Shown here: positions 45,493 through 54,390 of the stretch, in pieces
Numbering within the stretch: position 1 is the first letter of the stretch
Layout: each line of letters begins with the position of its first letter
Assembly (NCBI RefSeq): GCF_000816145.1
Contig: NZ_CP007141.1
Span: forward strand, 1,116,001 to 1,180,000
Origin: Pseudothermotoga hypogea DSM 11164 = NBRC 106472
GTDB lineage: Bacteria; Thermotogota; Thermotogae; Thermotogales; DSM-5069
Length of the DNA: 64,000 nt
Reading direction: 5' to 3'
Translations under genes and position numbers: made by a program
The notes under the pieces: generated by a model
The model's input: the letters and a program-made list of their open reading frames with translations, nothing else
Databases searched by the model: none
What the model was told of the DNA's origin: nothing

Positions 45493-45827
45493 GACCGTTC
45501 ACCCCTGTTTTCGTGTTCAAGATTATTCTACATCATAGTACCTTCACTGTTGCACGACAGAGGACCACAGTTCAGTTACGCTGACGAAATGAGTTCTAAC
45601 ACCAGAGCGTTGTGGAGACTCTTCATCTTGGTGATCACCCGGCGCTACAGACGAACAGCGGGCACTTTCATCTCGTTTTGTCCGAAAAGTTCGAATAAGT
45701 CTTTAAACCTCGCCGTCGCTCTCTTTTTCTCGCTCTCTCTCGGCTTGACTTGTGGTCTTGAGAAAGACTATACTATGCGTGGGTTACGCAAACGAATGCG
45801 TTGCGTTATACCTAAGGGGGAGTTAAC
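45493..45827 (+). promoter_or_regulatory. Promoter and LacI-type operator of the sugar operon
   Basis: Promoter TTGACT (45745-45750), 18 bp, TATACT (45769-45774). Just downstream, ACGCAA-9 bp-TTGCGT (45786-45806) is an inverted repeat where a bound repressor would block initiation. A GGGGG ribosome site precedes GTG 45828. The part from 45493 to about 45740 holds nothing I can identify. Confidence 0.65.
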
Positions 45828-47243
45828 GTGAAAAGAAAGGTAGGGCTCTTAACCTTTTCAGACGGCAGGGACTACGTGAACAAGGACCTCGTGGAGATAA
45901 ACGCACGCTTCGAACAGGCCGTCGTTGAAGCGCTGAATTCGACTGGAGAGGTCGAGGTCATCAGGGCGGAGCGAATTGTTGATAAACCATCGGTAGCAAA
46001 GGAAGAAGCGCTGAAGCTTCGTGACAAAGGAGCACAGATGACCATATTCCATTATGCGGTTTGGGCGTTTCCACACTTCAGCGTCATCGCGAGCAAGTTC
46101 GCACCGGGCCCGTTCTTGCTTTTCGGCAACGTGAACCCCAAATATCCCGGCATGGTGGGTATGCTGGCTGCGGCGGGTGCGCTCGAGCAGGACGGAACGC
46201 AAACGTACAGAATGTGGGGCGATCCAAAAGATCCAAAGGTTTTGAAAAAACTCATGGCCTTCATAAGGGCTGCGACGGCCAGGAACATGCTCAAAGGTCA
46301 ACGTTATGGAATGTTCGGTGGTCGTTCCATGGGTATGTACACGGCGGTGCCGAACGTCGATCTGTGGAACAAACTGTTCGGCATCGACGTCGAACACATA
46401 GACCAGCTCGAGATAATCGAAAAAAGCAAGAAAGTTCCAGATTCAGTCGCGGAACATGCGAGAGAATGGCTCGAGAAACATGCGAAAAAGATCCATTACG
46501 ATGGAAAACAACTCACACCAGAGAAACTACAGTTGCAAATCAAGAGTTACTACGCGCTCAGAAAAATGGCCGAAGATCTCGAACTCGACTTCATCGGTGT
46601 AAAGGCTCAACCTGAGCTCACCGAGCACTTCGTTACTATGGACGTGGCTGAAGCGTTCCTGAACGATCCTTACGACTGGGACGGTCCCAAAGAACCATTG
46701 GTCTGTGCAACGGAAGCAGATTCGGATGGTGCTCTGACGATGCAGATCTTCAAACTCATCTCGAGCCAGCCGGTACTCTTTGCTGATGTTCGACACTATG
46801 ACAGTGATGACAATTTCTTCGATCTCTGCAATTCCGGTCAACACGCAACGTTCTTTGCGGCGAGATCCTACGATCCTGTGGTGAACCTCGCCAAGGTGGA
46901 GTTCTATCCGGAAAGCTTTTACTTCCCAGCGGGTGGGGCGTCTGTACGCCACATAGCCGCACCCGGCGAAGTCACACTCGCCCGTTTGACGAGGAAAGAC
47001 GGCCGTTACGTGATGAGGATCATCAAAGGAGAGTTTCTGGACTTTGGTGAGGAAAAGAACGAGGAAAAGGCTCGCGCGACACAGATCGAATGGCCACACG
47101 CTTTCGCGAGGCTGAAGGTATCCGCCGAGGAATTCCTGTCGAGCTACAGCTCCAACCACATACACGGCGTGTACGGTGATTATGTCGAAGAACTCGTGCA
47201 TTTCTGTAAGCTCTCAGGCATAGATTTCGTGGTCTACGCGTGA
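45828..47243 (+). CDS. L-fucose isomerase-like sugar isomerase
   Basis: A 471-aa protein of the L-fucose/L-arabinose isomerase superfamily, which interconvert aldoses and ketoses with Mn2+. The C-terminal part has the candidate metal or catalytic residues (TEADSDGAL, NSGQHATFF, FYFPAGGASVRHIAAPGEV, SSNHIHGVYGDY). It is shorter than E. coli FucI (591 aa) and is of the fucose-isomerase-related type, so the real substrate may differ. It is the first gene of an operon with TRAP transport and two DapA-family enzymes. Confidence 0.82.
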   Translation: MKRKVGLLTFSDGRDYVNKDLVEINARFEQAVVEALNSTGEVEVIRAERIVDKPSVAKEEALKLRDKGAQMTIFHYAVWAFPHFSVIASKFAPGPFLLFGNVNPKYPGMVGMLAAAGALEQDGTQTYRMWGDPKDPKVLKKLMAFIRAATARNMLKGQRYGMFGGRSMGMYTAVPNVDLWNKLFGIDVEHIDQLEIIEKSKKVPDSVAEHAREWLEKHAKKIHYDGKQLTPEKLQLQIKSYYALRKMAEDLELDFIGVKAQPELTEHFVTMDVAEAFLNDPYDWDGPKEPLVCATEADSDGALTMQIFKLISSQPVLFADVRHYDSDDNFFDLCNSGQHATFFAARSYDPVVNLAKVEFYPESFYFPAGGASVRHIAAPGEVTLARLTRKDGRYVMRIIKGEFLDFGEEKNEEKARATQIEWPHAFARLKVSAEEFLSSYSSNHIHGVYGDYVEELVHFCKLSGIDFVVYA

Positions 47244-47270
47244 AACATTCTCTCAAGGGGAGGGGTTTTC

Positions 47271-48257
47271 ATGAGGAAACTGCTGTTAGTTTTAGCTCTG
47301 ATGATCACTCTGACAGCGCTCGCGGCTCCGAAGTATGTCCTCAGATTCAACACCGTCGCGGCGCCAACACAACCTCAGGTCCTGGCGATGCAGAAGTTCG
47401 CCGAGATCGTCGAAGAACTGAGCGGTGGAGCCATCAAAGTGGAAGTCTACCACTCAGGACAGCTTGGAGATCAAAAAACGGCCCTGCTCGCCGTGATGCG
47501 CGGAGATTTGGAAATGGCTGGAGATGGTGCTCCTTCTTGGTTCGCTGATCTCGGTGCGATGCCCGAGTTTGGAGTGTTCGAAGCAGCCTACGTTTTCAAA
47601 GATCTGGACCACATGTATAGGGTCATGACGAGCAAGATGGTTCAGGACATGTTCGACAAGCTCGCGCAGAAGACTGGCCTCAGGGTTCTGGACGTTTGGT
47701 ATCTCGGAACCAGACAGCTCAACTTGGTTGAGAAAGTGGGACCAGTGAAAAGACCGGAAGATCTGAAAGGTGTCAAGCTGAGAATGCCCAACAACAAGAC
47801 CTTCCTTGACATGGGCCGTGCGCTCGGTGCAACACCAACGCCCATGGCGTTTGGTGAAGTCTACATGGCGCTCAAGACCGGCACGATCGATGGACAAGAC
47901 AACCCACTGCCCACGGACTTGGCCGCGAAATTCGTCGAGGTCACCAAGTACATAGTCCTGACGGACCATCAGATCGGTATGATCTGTCCTGTGATCAACG
48001 AAAAACTGTGGCAGAGCATGCCCGAAGAATACCGCGTTTACATCAAGAAAGCCATGGAAGTCGCCAGAACCTTAATGAACTACACGGTGCTCGAACAGGA
48101 AGCCAAATTGTTGAAGCTCTTCGTCGAACAGTACAACATGGAGATCATCGTTCCAGACAAAGCAGCCTTCATAGAGAATGCGAAAAAGTACTACAGCCAG
48201 CCCGAATTCGACAAAGCTTGGGGTCCCGGGATGTACGAAAAGATTCAGAACATGTGA
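47271..48257 (+). CDS. dctP: TRAP transporter substrate-binding protein DctP
   Basis: Exported binding protein of 328 aa that delivers an organic or sugar acid to the DctQM permease. The signal peptide is MRKLLLVLALMITLTALAA. DctP-family signatures include GVKLRMPNNKTF with the carboxylate-binding Arg, and GEVYMALKTGTIDGQDNPL. The Arg implies a carboxylate ligand, such as a sugar acid. A strong hairpin follows the stop. Confidence 0.95.
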   Translation: MRKLLLVLALMITLTALAAPKYVLRFNTVAAPTQPQVLAMQKFAEIVEELSGGAIKVEVYHSGQLGDQKTALLAVMRGDLEMAGDGAPSWFADLGAMPEFGVFEAAYVFKDLDHMYRVMTSKMVQDMFDKLAQKTGLRVLDVWYLGTRQLNLVEKVGPVKRPEDLKGVKLRMPNNKTFLDMGRALGATPTPMAFGEVYMALKTGTIDGQDNPLPTDLAAKFVEVTKYIVLTDHQIGMICPVINEKLWQSMPEEYRVYIKKAMEVARTLMNYTVLEQEAKLLKLFVEQYNMEIIVPDKAAFIENAKKYYSQPEFDKAWGPGMYEKIQNM

Positions 48258-48262
48258 TCTTT

Positions 48263-48292
48263 GACCGCTGGACGTTTGTCCAGCGGTCCTTT
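48263..48292 (+). terminator. Hairpin between dctP and dctQ
   Basis: Perfect 11-bp inverted repeat GACCGCTGGAC-GTTT-GTCCAGCGGTC followed by CTTT. Too few T for full termination; likely reduces read-through or protects the dctP mRNA 3' end so that binding protein exceeds permease. Confidence 0.7.
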
Positions 48293-48305
48293 AAGGGTGA
48301 GCGAT

Positions 48306-48812
48306 GTGAAAGTCTTGAAAAAGATCAAAGACATCTTTCAGATACACGTTCCAGCGGTGTGCGTTCTGATACTGTTTTTGAGCATGTTCAGCCAAGTTGT
48401 TCTGCGCTACGTTTTCCGTCATCCTTCGCCTGAAGCTTTCGAGATCTCATCTTACTCGTTCGTGTGGAGCGTTCTGCTCGGTGCCGCCTTAGCGAACAGG
48501 TACAAAAATCACATAAAATTCGACATCATATACAACAAATTTCCAAGAAAAGCACAGATCGTTACAGACGTCTTCTTCGATGTCTTTTTCAGCTCGCTCT
48601 TGATCATCTCGCTCAAACCAGTCGTTTCACAGGCTCTATGGTATAAGATCATAAGATCTGAAGTGCTCGGTATTCCTTGGACTTATTTGGCTTTGTGTCT
48701 TCCCATCGCGATGGTGCTCATGATCATCGACAATGTTCGGTTCATCTTTCTAAACCTGAGAGAACTTTTCTTCAGAGAGCCTTACAAAATGGAGGAAAGA
48801 CCGTGGCGCTGA
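48306..48812 (+). CDS. dctQ: TRAP transporter small permease DctQ
   Basis: Four-helix membrane subunit of 168 aa, with helices near residues 12-33, 45-63, 88-108 and 125-148 and the family stretch EAFEISSYSFVWSVLLGAA. GTG 48306, with AAGGGTGAG upstream, replaces a longer frame that begins inside the hairpin. Overlaps dctM by 10 bp. Confidence 0.93.
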   Translation: MKVLKKIKDIFQIHVPAVCVLILFLSMFSQVVLRYVFRHPSPEAFEISSYSFVWSVLLGAALANRYKNHIKFDIIYNKFPRKAQIVTDVFFDVFFSSLLIISLKPVVSQALWYKIIRSEVLGIPWTYLALCLPIAMVLMIIDNVRFIFLNLRELFFREPYKMEERPWR

Positions 48813-50098
48813 CGATCTTTTTGATCATCTTCGCTGGAACTTTCGCTTTGGGTTATCCGATCGCCTTCGGTATGCTCGCTGCAGGTATCGTTTATCTGAT
48901 CATGAAGGGTCTCAGCTTAGCCAACGTGCTGGACATGCTGGTCATAGGTTTTTCCAATCAAACTACCTTGATAGCCGTTCCACTGTTCATACTCGCGGCA
49001 AACATCATGAACGACACGGAGATAACCCAAAGGCTTTTTGACTTTGTGAGAAAGGCTTTCGGCAGGTTCAGAGGTTCGTTAGGTTATGCGAACATAGCTG
49101 CGAGTGTGATCTTCGCCGGAATGACCGGTTCACAGCTCGCAGACGTCGCCGGCCTTGGAAAGATAGAGATCAAAGCCATGATGGACGCCGGTTACGATGG
49201 TCCCTTTTCCTGTGCAGTCACCGCAGCCTCGGCAACCATAGGACCGATCATTCCACCGAGCATTCCCATGGTTCTGTATTCTTTGATTTCCGGAGCTTCG
49301 CTGGGTTATCTTTTCATAGGTGGTCTTATCCCAGGTCTTTTGCTCGCAGGTCTTGAAATGGTTCTGGTATACGTCCTCGCCCGTGTGAGGAACTATCCGG
49401 TGGAAGGTAAAGTGCCCACATCACAGATTGCAAAATCTTTCCTGATGGCTTTGCCCGCGATGTTCGCTCCTGTCGTTTTGCTCCTTGGCATGTACACTGG
49501 CGTCTTCACCGCGACGGAGGCTGCGGCCATAGTTGTGGCGTACTCCATAATAGTGAGTGTTCTGATCTACCGCACACTGGGTTGGAAGAAACTCTACAAG
49601 ATCTTGATCAAGAGCGCTGAGGACATTGGTTATGTGAGTATCATGGTCGCGGCGGCTCAACTCGTCAGCTATGTGGTAACGAGGGAGAGGCTCGCGATAA
49701 GGCTCACCGAAGCTTTAGTAAACGCAGGTTTGGCATCGAAACCGTTGTTGCTTCTGGCTTCAGTCAACGTTCTGTATTTCATTCTCGGTATGTTCATCGA
49801 CGCATCTGTGACGATACTCGTGGTGATTCCGCTCCTGCTTCCAGTGGTACAGGCTGCAGGGATCGATCTGGTTCATTTCGGTGTGTTGAGCGTGTTCAAC
49901 ATCATGATAGGTCTCGACACGCCACCCTATGCTCAGACAGCGTTCATCACGAGCGCGATCAGTGGAACACCCGTGAAAGACGTCTTCAAGGAGATGTTGA
50001 AGTACTGGATACCGATAGAGATCGCCGCGCTGATCATAATAACCTACTTTCCAGATACCGTGTTGTTTTTGCCGAGACTTTTAGGCTATGGGAGATGA
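48803..50098 (+). CDS. dctM: TRAP transporter large permease DctM
   Basis: Twelve-helix sodium-coupled permease of 431 aa. Signatures include GMTGSQLADVAGLGKIEIKAM, TAASATIGPIIPPSIPMV and the C-terminal NIMIGLDTPPYAQTAF. GTG 48803 has GGAGG 7 nt upstream; the frame extends leftward into dctQ but only as overlap. Followed after 6 bp by the first DapA-like gene. Confidence 0.96.
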   Translation: MALTIFLIIFAGTFALGYPIAFGMLAAGIVYLIMKGLSLANVLDMLVIGFSNQTTLIAVPLFILAANIMNDTEITQRLFDFVRKAFGRFRGSLGYANIAASVIFAGMTGSQLADVAGLGKIEIKAMMDAGYDGPFSCAVTAASATIGPIIPPSIPMVLYSLISGASLGYLFIGGLIPGLLLAGLEMVLVYVLARVRNYPVEGKVPTSQIAKSFLMALPAMFAPVVLLLGMYTGVFTATEAAAIVVAYSIIVSVLIYRTLGWKKLYKILIKSAEDIGYVSIMVAAAQLVSYVVTRERLAIRLTEALVNAGLASKPLLLLASVNVLYFILGMFIDASVTILVVIPLLLPVVQAAGIDLVHFGVLSVFNIMIGLDTPPYAQTAFITSAISGTPVKDVFKEMLKYWIPIEIAALIIITYFPDTVLFLPRLLGYGR

Positions 50099-50104
50099 GA
50101 GTAC

Positions 50105-51016
50105 ATGAGAAACTTCGAGAGGTTCGGTCGAATACTGATTCCCATGATCACACCATTTCACAGCGACGACCAATCAGTCGATTACAGAACTGCCAGAAAA
50201 GTTGCGAGGTATTTGAAAGAACACAAACTGTGCGACTCGATCATCGTCGCGGGCACCACCGGAGAATTCCATTCCCTGACAAAAGAAGAGCGCATAAGAC
50301 TTTTTGCGGAGATAAAAGATGAAATCGGAAGTGAACTGCCTTTGATCGCGGGAGTTGGAGCTGTTTCGACCAAAGAAGTGATCGAATACGTTCGAGAGGC
50401 GGAGAGGCTCGGTTACGACGCCGTCATGGTCGTCACGCCATACTACTGTAAACCTGAGCAGGAAGGCATCTTCGAGCACTACAAAATGATAGCGCAGAGC
50501 ACACAATTACCCGTCATGGTGTACAACATTCCTCTGTTCACGGGCGTGAACCTCGCACCCGAAACGTTGGCAAAGCTTTCTGAAATAGAGAATATCTTTG
50601 CCATAAAGGACGAGGCGGGGATCAATCCCCTGCAGACCACCGACTACATCTTGGCAACGAAAGGTGAGATTCCAGTTTACTCAGGTGACGATACGATGGT
50701 CCTGCAAGTATTGCTCCAAGGTGGAGTCGGCGTCGTGAGTGGAGGTTCGCACGTCGTAGGCGATCTGATGAGAAAATCCATAGAATCGTTCCTCGAAGGA
50801 GACGTCGAAGCAGCGAGAAAAACGTTCTTTTCGATGTACGAACTCTTCGTCGCCTTCAAAGGAGAAGGCAGGACGAATCCGACACCACTCGTCAAGGCTG
50901 CGTTCGAGCTGGTCAGCGATCTTCCAACATCTATGCCGAGGCTTCCGTTGAAACCAGCCACAAAGTCGGAACTGGAAAGACTCAAGGTCGTGCTGAAGAA
51001 ACTTGGAAAGATCTGA
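50105..51016 (+). CDS. DapA-family aldolase/dehydratase 1
   Basis: A 303-aa class I aldolase of the DHDPS/N-acetylneuraminate lyase superfamily. It has the pyruvate-binding GTTGEFHSLTKEER, the Tyr of VMVYNIPLFTGVN and the Schiff-base Lys in FAIKDEAG. Because it sits in a sugar-uptake operon, a 2-keto-3-deoxy sugar-acid aldolase or dehydratase is more likely than lysine synthesis. ATG 50105. Confidence 0.88.
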   Translation: MRNFERFGRILIPMITPFHSDDQSVDYRTARKVARYLKEHKLCDSIIVAGTTGEFHSLTKEERIRLFAEIKDEIGSELPLIAGVGAVSTKEVIEYVREAERLGYDAVMVVTPYYCKPEQEGIFEHYKMIAQSTQLPVMVYNIPLFTGVNLAPETLAKLSEIENIFAIKDEAGINPLQTTDYILATKGEIPVYSGDDTMVLQVLLQGGVGVVSGGSHVVGDLMRKSIESFLEGDVEAARKTFFSMYELFVAFKGEGRTNPTPLVKAAFELVSDLPTSMPRLPLKPATKSELERLKVVLKKLGKI

Positions 51017-51029
51017 AGGAGGATTTCAC

Positions 51030-51935
51030 ATGAAGAGACTTCACGGTGTGACAGTCGCCGCTTTGACTCCCATGAACGAAGATGGTTCGAAGGTGGATCA
51101 TGCGGTGATCAAGGACTATGTAGATTTTCTCGTAGAAAAGGGTGTGAACGGCATCTTCGCGCTCGGTACGACGGGTGAAGGACTTTTATTATCGATCGAA
51201 GAACGAAAGAAAGCACTCGAAAGTTTTGTGAGGGCAGTCGATGGTAGAGTCGTTCTGATAGCACACTGTGGTGCGCTGAGGATCGATGAAGTGAGAGATC
51301 TTCTTTTACACGCCAGATCGGTCGGCGCGGATGGGGCATCGATCGTTTCACCCTTCTACTACAGATACAGACCAGAAGAACTGGTGGAGTTCTTCTTGAA
51401 ATGCAGCAAAGACATCGAAGACTTCCCCATATACCTCTACAACATACCCGCGCTCACGAACAACTGGATCAGTGCGGAGATCGCCACAAAGGTGCACAAA
51501 GAAAGACCCAACGTCGTTGGCATCAAGGACAGCTCGCAAGACCTTTTGCACGTGCTTTCGCTGATCAACGATACACCCGAGAGCTTCGATGTGGTCGTTG
51601 GTTCCGACAGAGCCTTTCTGACGGTCCTTCAAATGGGCGCGAAAGGTTGCGTCTCTGGACCTGGGGCAGTCTTTCCAGAGTTCTTCGTGCAGCTTTACAG
51701 GCAGTTCCAATCGAAAGATTTGGAGTCTGCGAGAGAAACACAAAAGAAACTGACAAAAGTCTCGCTCACGATTTTGGACGGTGCGAGCATTCCCGTGCTC
51801 AAGATGGTCTTGAACTGGCGAGGGGTCAAAGCTGGAGGCTGCCGCGCCCCATTGAAGTTCCTGCCGGAAGACCAGGCACGGCAGCTGAGAGAGCGTCTGG
51901 AGAAAGTCTTGGAGGAAGTCGGGCTCAACCTCTGA
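51030..51935 (+). CDS. DapA-family aldolase/dehydratase 2
   Basis: A 301-aa paralogue-type member of the same superfamily, with GTTGEGLLLSIEERK, YLYNIPALTNNW and the Schiff-base Lys in VVGIKDSSQDLLHV. The two proteins differ clearly in sequence, so they probably act on different stereoisomers or successive steps. ATG 51030 has AAGGAGG upstream. Ends in an 11-bp convergent overlap with the cupin gene. Confidence 0.88.
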   Translation: MKRLHGVTVAALTPMNEDGSKVDHAVIKDYVDFLVEKGVNGIFALGTTGEGLLLSIEERKKALESFVRAVDGRVVLIAHCGALRIDEVRDLLLHARSVGADGASIVSPFYYRYRPEELVEFFLKCSKDIEDFPIYLYNIPALTNNWISAEIATKVHKERPNVVGIKDSSQDLLHVLSLINDTPESFDVVVGSDRAFLTVLQMGAKGCVSGPGAVFPEFFVQLYRQFQSKDLESARETQKKLTKVSLTILDGASIPVLKMVLNWRGVKAGGCRAPLKFLPEDQARQLRERLEKVLEEVGLNL

Positions 51936-52281
51936 CCCGTGGTATCTTGAACACCCACTGCAGATAGAAACTATCCACGATCGTTCTGTGGGCAACGCCT
52001 GCGGGGATCAACAGGATGTCTCCCTCTGTGAGCTCGATCTCTTGTTCAACCTTCATCTCGTTGCTCCTCAGCTCGCCCACAGATACTTCGTCGATCTGTC
52101 CTGAAAGTTCACCGAGCTGAACTTTCGCTCTGCCTTCGAGAACGACATAGAGATCGTGCCAGTCTCTGTGAATCTCCGCCTTACCAACGGAAGGACTTTC
52201 GAACTTGATCTTTCTTGCCTGCAATCCCTCGATCAAAGGAGTCAGTTTTTCTGCCGAACTCATCTTGATCGGTTCGTCCAT
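51925..52281 (-). CDS. Cupin-domain protein
   Basis: A 118-aa single-cupin protein. Motif 1 is KAEIHRDWHDLYVVLEGRA and motif 2 GDILLIPAGVAHRT, giving a plausible His/Asp/His metal site. Such small cupins may be isomerases, epimerases or sensors; the location after the sugar operon, convergent, may be coincidental. ATG 52281 has GGAGG at 7 nt and replaces a frame 24 codons longer. Confidence 0.8.
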   Translation of the reverse strand: MDEPIKMSSAEKLTPLIEGLQARKIKFESPSVGKAEIHRDWHDLYVVLEGRAKVQLGELSGQIDEVSVGELRSNEMKVEQEIELTEGDILLIPAGVAHRTIVDSFYLQWVFKIPRVRG

Positions 52282-52367
52282 GCTCTCACCTCCATCGCTT
52301 GAAACGTATTGTATCATCATATTTTTTGATAGAATTTGATCGAAAAAACTCATGGGGGTGATGAAAG

Positions 52368-53291
52368 TTGAAGGGGAGAAGCTGGCTGATTTTATGTCTC
52401 ACCACGATCACGTTAGTTCTGCTCAGCTCCTGTGCGCTCAATCTCTTTGCGAATTTTGAACTGAGAAACTTGCTCACAAGCGGAACAGTTGAGCAAAGGC
52501 TTGAGGCTGCGTCGAGTGCTCTTTCTGGTGGCAACTACGATGCTGCGATCGCACTGGCTGCTTCTGTGATCAACGAAAAGTTGGGGCTCGATCTAAAGAT
52601 CGAAGATCTGGAAAAACTGCTCGATTCAGCGTCCACCGTCTACGATTTGGCTCGAGCGATTCAAAGTGCCACGGTCACAGAGGATCTGTTCGATGCAGTG
52701 AAAATTTTGGTTGAAGCCGTTGCGTTCAAAACGGAGAAGGACATCTCGAGCCTCGCGGACGAGGTGATTGAGATCCTGCAGGAGCTCGGTATCGATCTTG
52801 GTTTCACCAAGAGCAAATCGAACGGTTCAGACTTCTGGGCGGAGTTCGAAACCAACGCTGGAACGATCGTGAAGTTCCTCGCAGAGACGTTCGATGGAAG
52901 ATACACTCTCAAACTTCTCACCAGTGGTTACTACTTCATCGCGAAGAATTCCACTGATAACACTCTCCCAGCGGTGTTGTGCTCCTTCTACGACATCGGT
53001 TACATGTTCAACTTGCTCCTGGACATCGATGACGATGGCAACGTCACAGACGAGAAGTTCGTCAAAGATGTCATAAGCAAACCTGCTTCTATCGTGGAAT
53101 TCTCACAGCAAGCGACGAGCGGGTTGTACAAAGATAGAGAAGACTGTCTTGAATTCATCTGGGCTTACGGAATATTGCAAGAGATGTTCGAAATTCTCGA
53201 TATTCAAGCGACCTTCGTGACCCTCGATGCGACGACTCTTTCTGAGAAAGAACACATCTCGGATATCTTCGACATCTTGTTTGGAGAGTGA
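52368..53291 (+). CDS. Predicted lipoprotein of unknown function
   Basis: A 307-aa exported protein with a lipoprotein signal ending in the lipobox LLSSC (residues 18-22), then largely alpha-helical sequence (EQRLEAASSALSGGNYDAAI). No family is recognised. TTG 52368 has GGGGGTGA upstream. It ends 6 bp before the barrel-protein gene and is probably cotranscribed; both may belong to the outer sheath (toga). Confidence 0.7.
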   Translation: MKGRSWLILCLTTITLVLLSSCALNLFANFELRNLLTSGTVEQRLEAASSALSGGNYDAAIALAASVINEKLGLDLKIEDLEKLLDSASTVYDLARAIQSATVTEDLFDAVKILVEAVAFKTEKDISSLADEVIEILQELGIDLGFTKSKSNGSDFWAEFETNAGTIVKFLAETFDGRYTLKLLTSGYYFIAKNSTDNTLPAVLCSFYDIGYMFNLLLDIDDDGNVTDEKFVKDVISKPASIVEFSQQATSGLYKDREDCLEFIWAYGILQEMFEILDIQATFVTLDATTLSEKEHISDIFDILFGE

Positions 53292-53297
53292 TGAGAG

Positions 53298-54359
53298 ATG
53301 AGAAGAACACTGTCATTTTTGCTCACGTTGCTCGTCTTGCTCGCCTTCTCCTACCAGTGGGAGAGCTGGCCTGGCTTCTTCAAACCCATGAAGAATTCGG
53401 CGATGGGTGGAACATACGTCACGACGGCGGAAGGCATCGAATCTCTGTTGCTCAACCCCGCGCTCTTCGAAGCTGGCGGTGCTGTTGGATTGAATCTGAA
53501 CATGTCGGACAACGTCGTAACGATAGCACCCAAACTCTTTGAACTATTGAAAGATCCCAGCAAAATCACCCAACTCGCCACAGACACAGAGTTTCTCAGA
53601 GCCGTGCAAGGTGTTCACAGCTATGGCCTGGATCTCTACGGCGGTTACGGAACGAACGTGGTTTGGGCAAACGTTGGAGGTCTTGGAGCCTTTCAAACAG
53701 AAGTTTTCTGGAATCTTTCGCTCACGAACTTAACCCAAGTTGAGCTCGGCGCGTGGGCAAGTTATTTCGGCATGGTCGGAGGTTCTTTGAAATTGACGAG
53801 AGATTTGAAGATAGGTCTTTCTGTGGGTTTTGGAATGGCAGGAACGCTCATACCTGCGACTGGTACGTCTTATCCAGCGACGGTCAACGTCTTGGACGAA
53901 AATTCTCTGAACGCCGTTGTTCCCGATGTTTCCAAGCTGTTCAGTTACATCGATACACCGTTCTTCGTGTTCAACGTTGGTGCTCTCTACAGATGGAACG
54001 ATCTCTCTTTGGGTGTGGCCTTTCATTACAATTCGAAAAACGTGCTGAACAGCGCTCCTTCACAGGTTCTGTCGGCCGGTGTATCTTACGATCTGAAGAT
54101 ACTGAAGCTGGCCTTTGAAGTGGAGGATGTTTTGAACACACAAAAGACCTTCTACAGAAAGATGAACCTCGGTCTGGAGAGCGATTTTGGATTTCTCAAA
54201 CTCTACGCGGGTTTACACGCAGGTTGGCTCACCGGTGGTCTGAAGCTCGATGTGCCTTTCTTCAACGTGGCTTTCAGCACGTACGTGGTGGAGTTCTCAC
54301 CGAACGCAGGATTGATGGGAGAAAGAAAATACACGTTGAGCTTTTCCGCCAGGTTCTGA
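53298..54359 (+). CDS. Outer-membrane beta-barrel protein (PorV/TraF-like)
   Basis: A 353-aa exported protein: signal peptide MRRTLSFLLTLLVLLAFS, then AMGGTYVTTAEGIESLLLNPA, the signature of OmpP1/PorV/TraF-type barrels. It has alternating amphipathic strands through the rest and a C-terminal aromatic (SFSARF) typical of outer-membrane barrels. Thermotogales have an outer toga, so an outer-sheath protein fits. Confidence 0.78.
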   Translation: MRRTLSFLLTLLVLLAFSYQWESWPGFFKPMKNSAMGGTYVTTAEGIESLLLNPALFEAGGAVGLNLNMSDNVVTIAPKLFELLKDPSKITQLATDTEFLRAVQGVHSYGLDLYGGYGTNVVWANVGGLGAFQTEVFWNLSLTNLTQVELGAWASYFGMVGGSLKLTRDLKIGLSVGFGMAGTLIPATGTSYPATVNVLDENSLNAVVPDVSKLFSYIDTPFFVFNVGALYRWNDLSLGVAFHYNSKNVLNSAPSQVLSAGVSYDLKILKLAFEVEDVLNTQKTFYRKMNLGLESDFGFLKLYAGLHAGWLTGGLKLDVPFFNVAFSTYVVEFSPNAGLMGERKYTLSFSARF

Positions 54360-54362
54360 AAG

Positions 54363-54390
54363 AAAAGGGGCCTTTCGGCCCCTTTTCATT
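54363..54390. terminator. Bidirectional intrinsic terminator
   Basis: AAAAGGGGCC-TTTC-GGCCCCTTTT (54363-54386), a 10-bp perfect stem with T-rich ends on both strands, placed between the convergent barrel and aminopeptidase genes. Confidence 0.85.

Noticed and set aside
44956-45831. 291-codon frame antisense to the LacI gene and across the operator
   Set aside because: Composition is that of an antisense shadow and it overlaps the promoter of the sugar operon.
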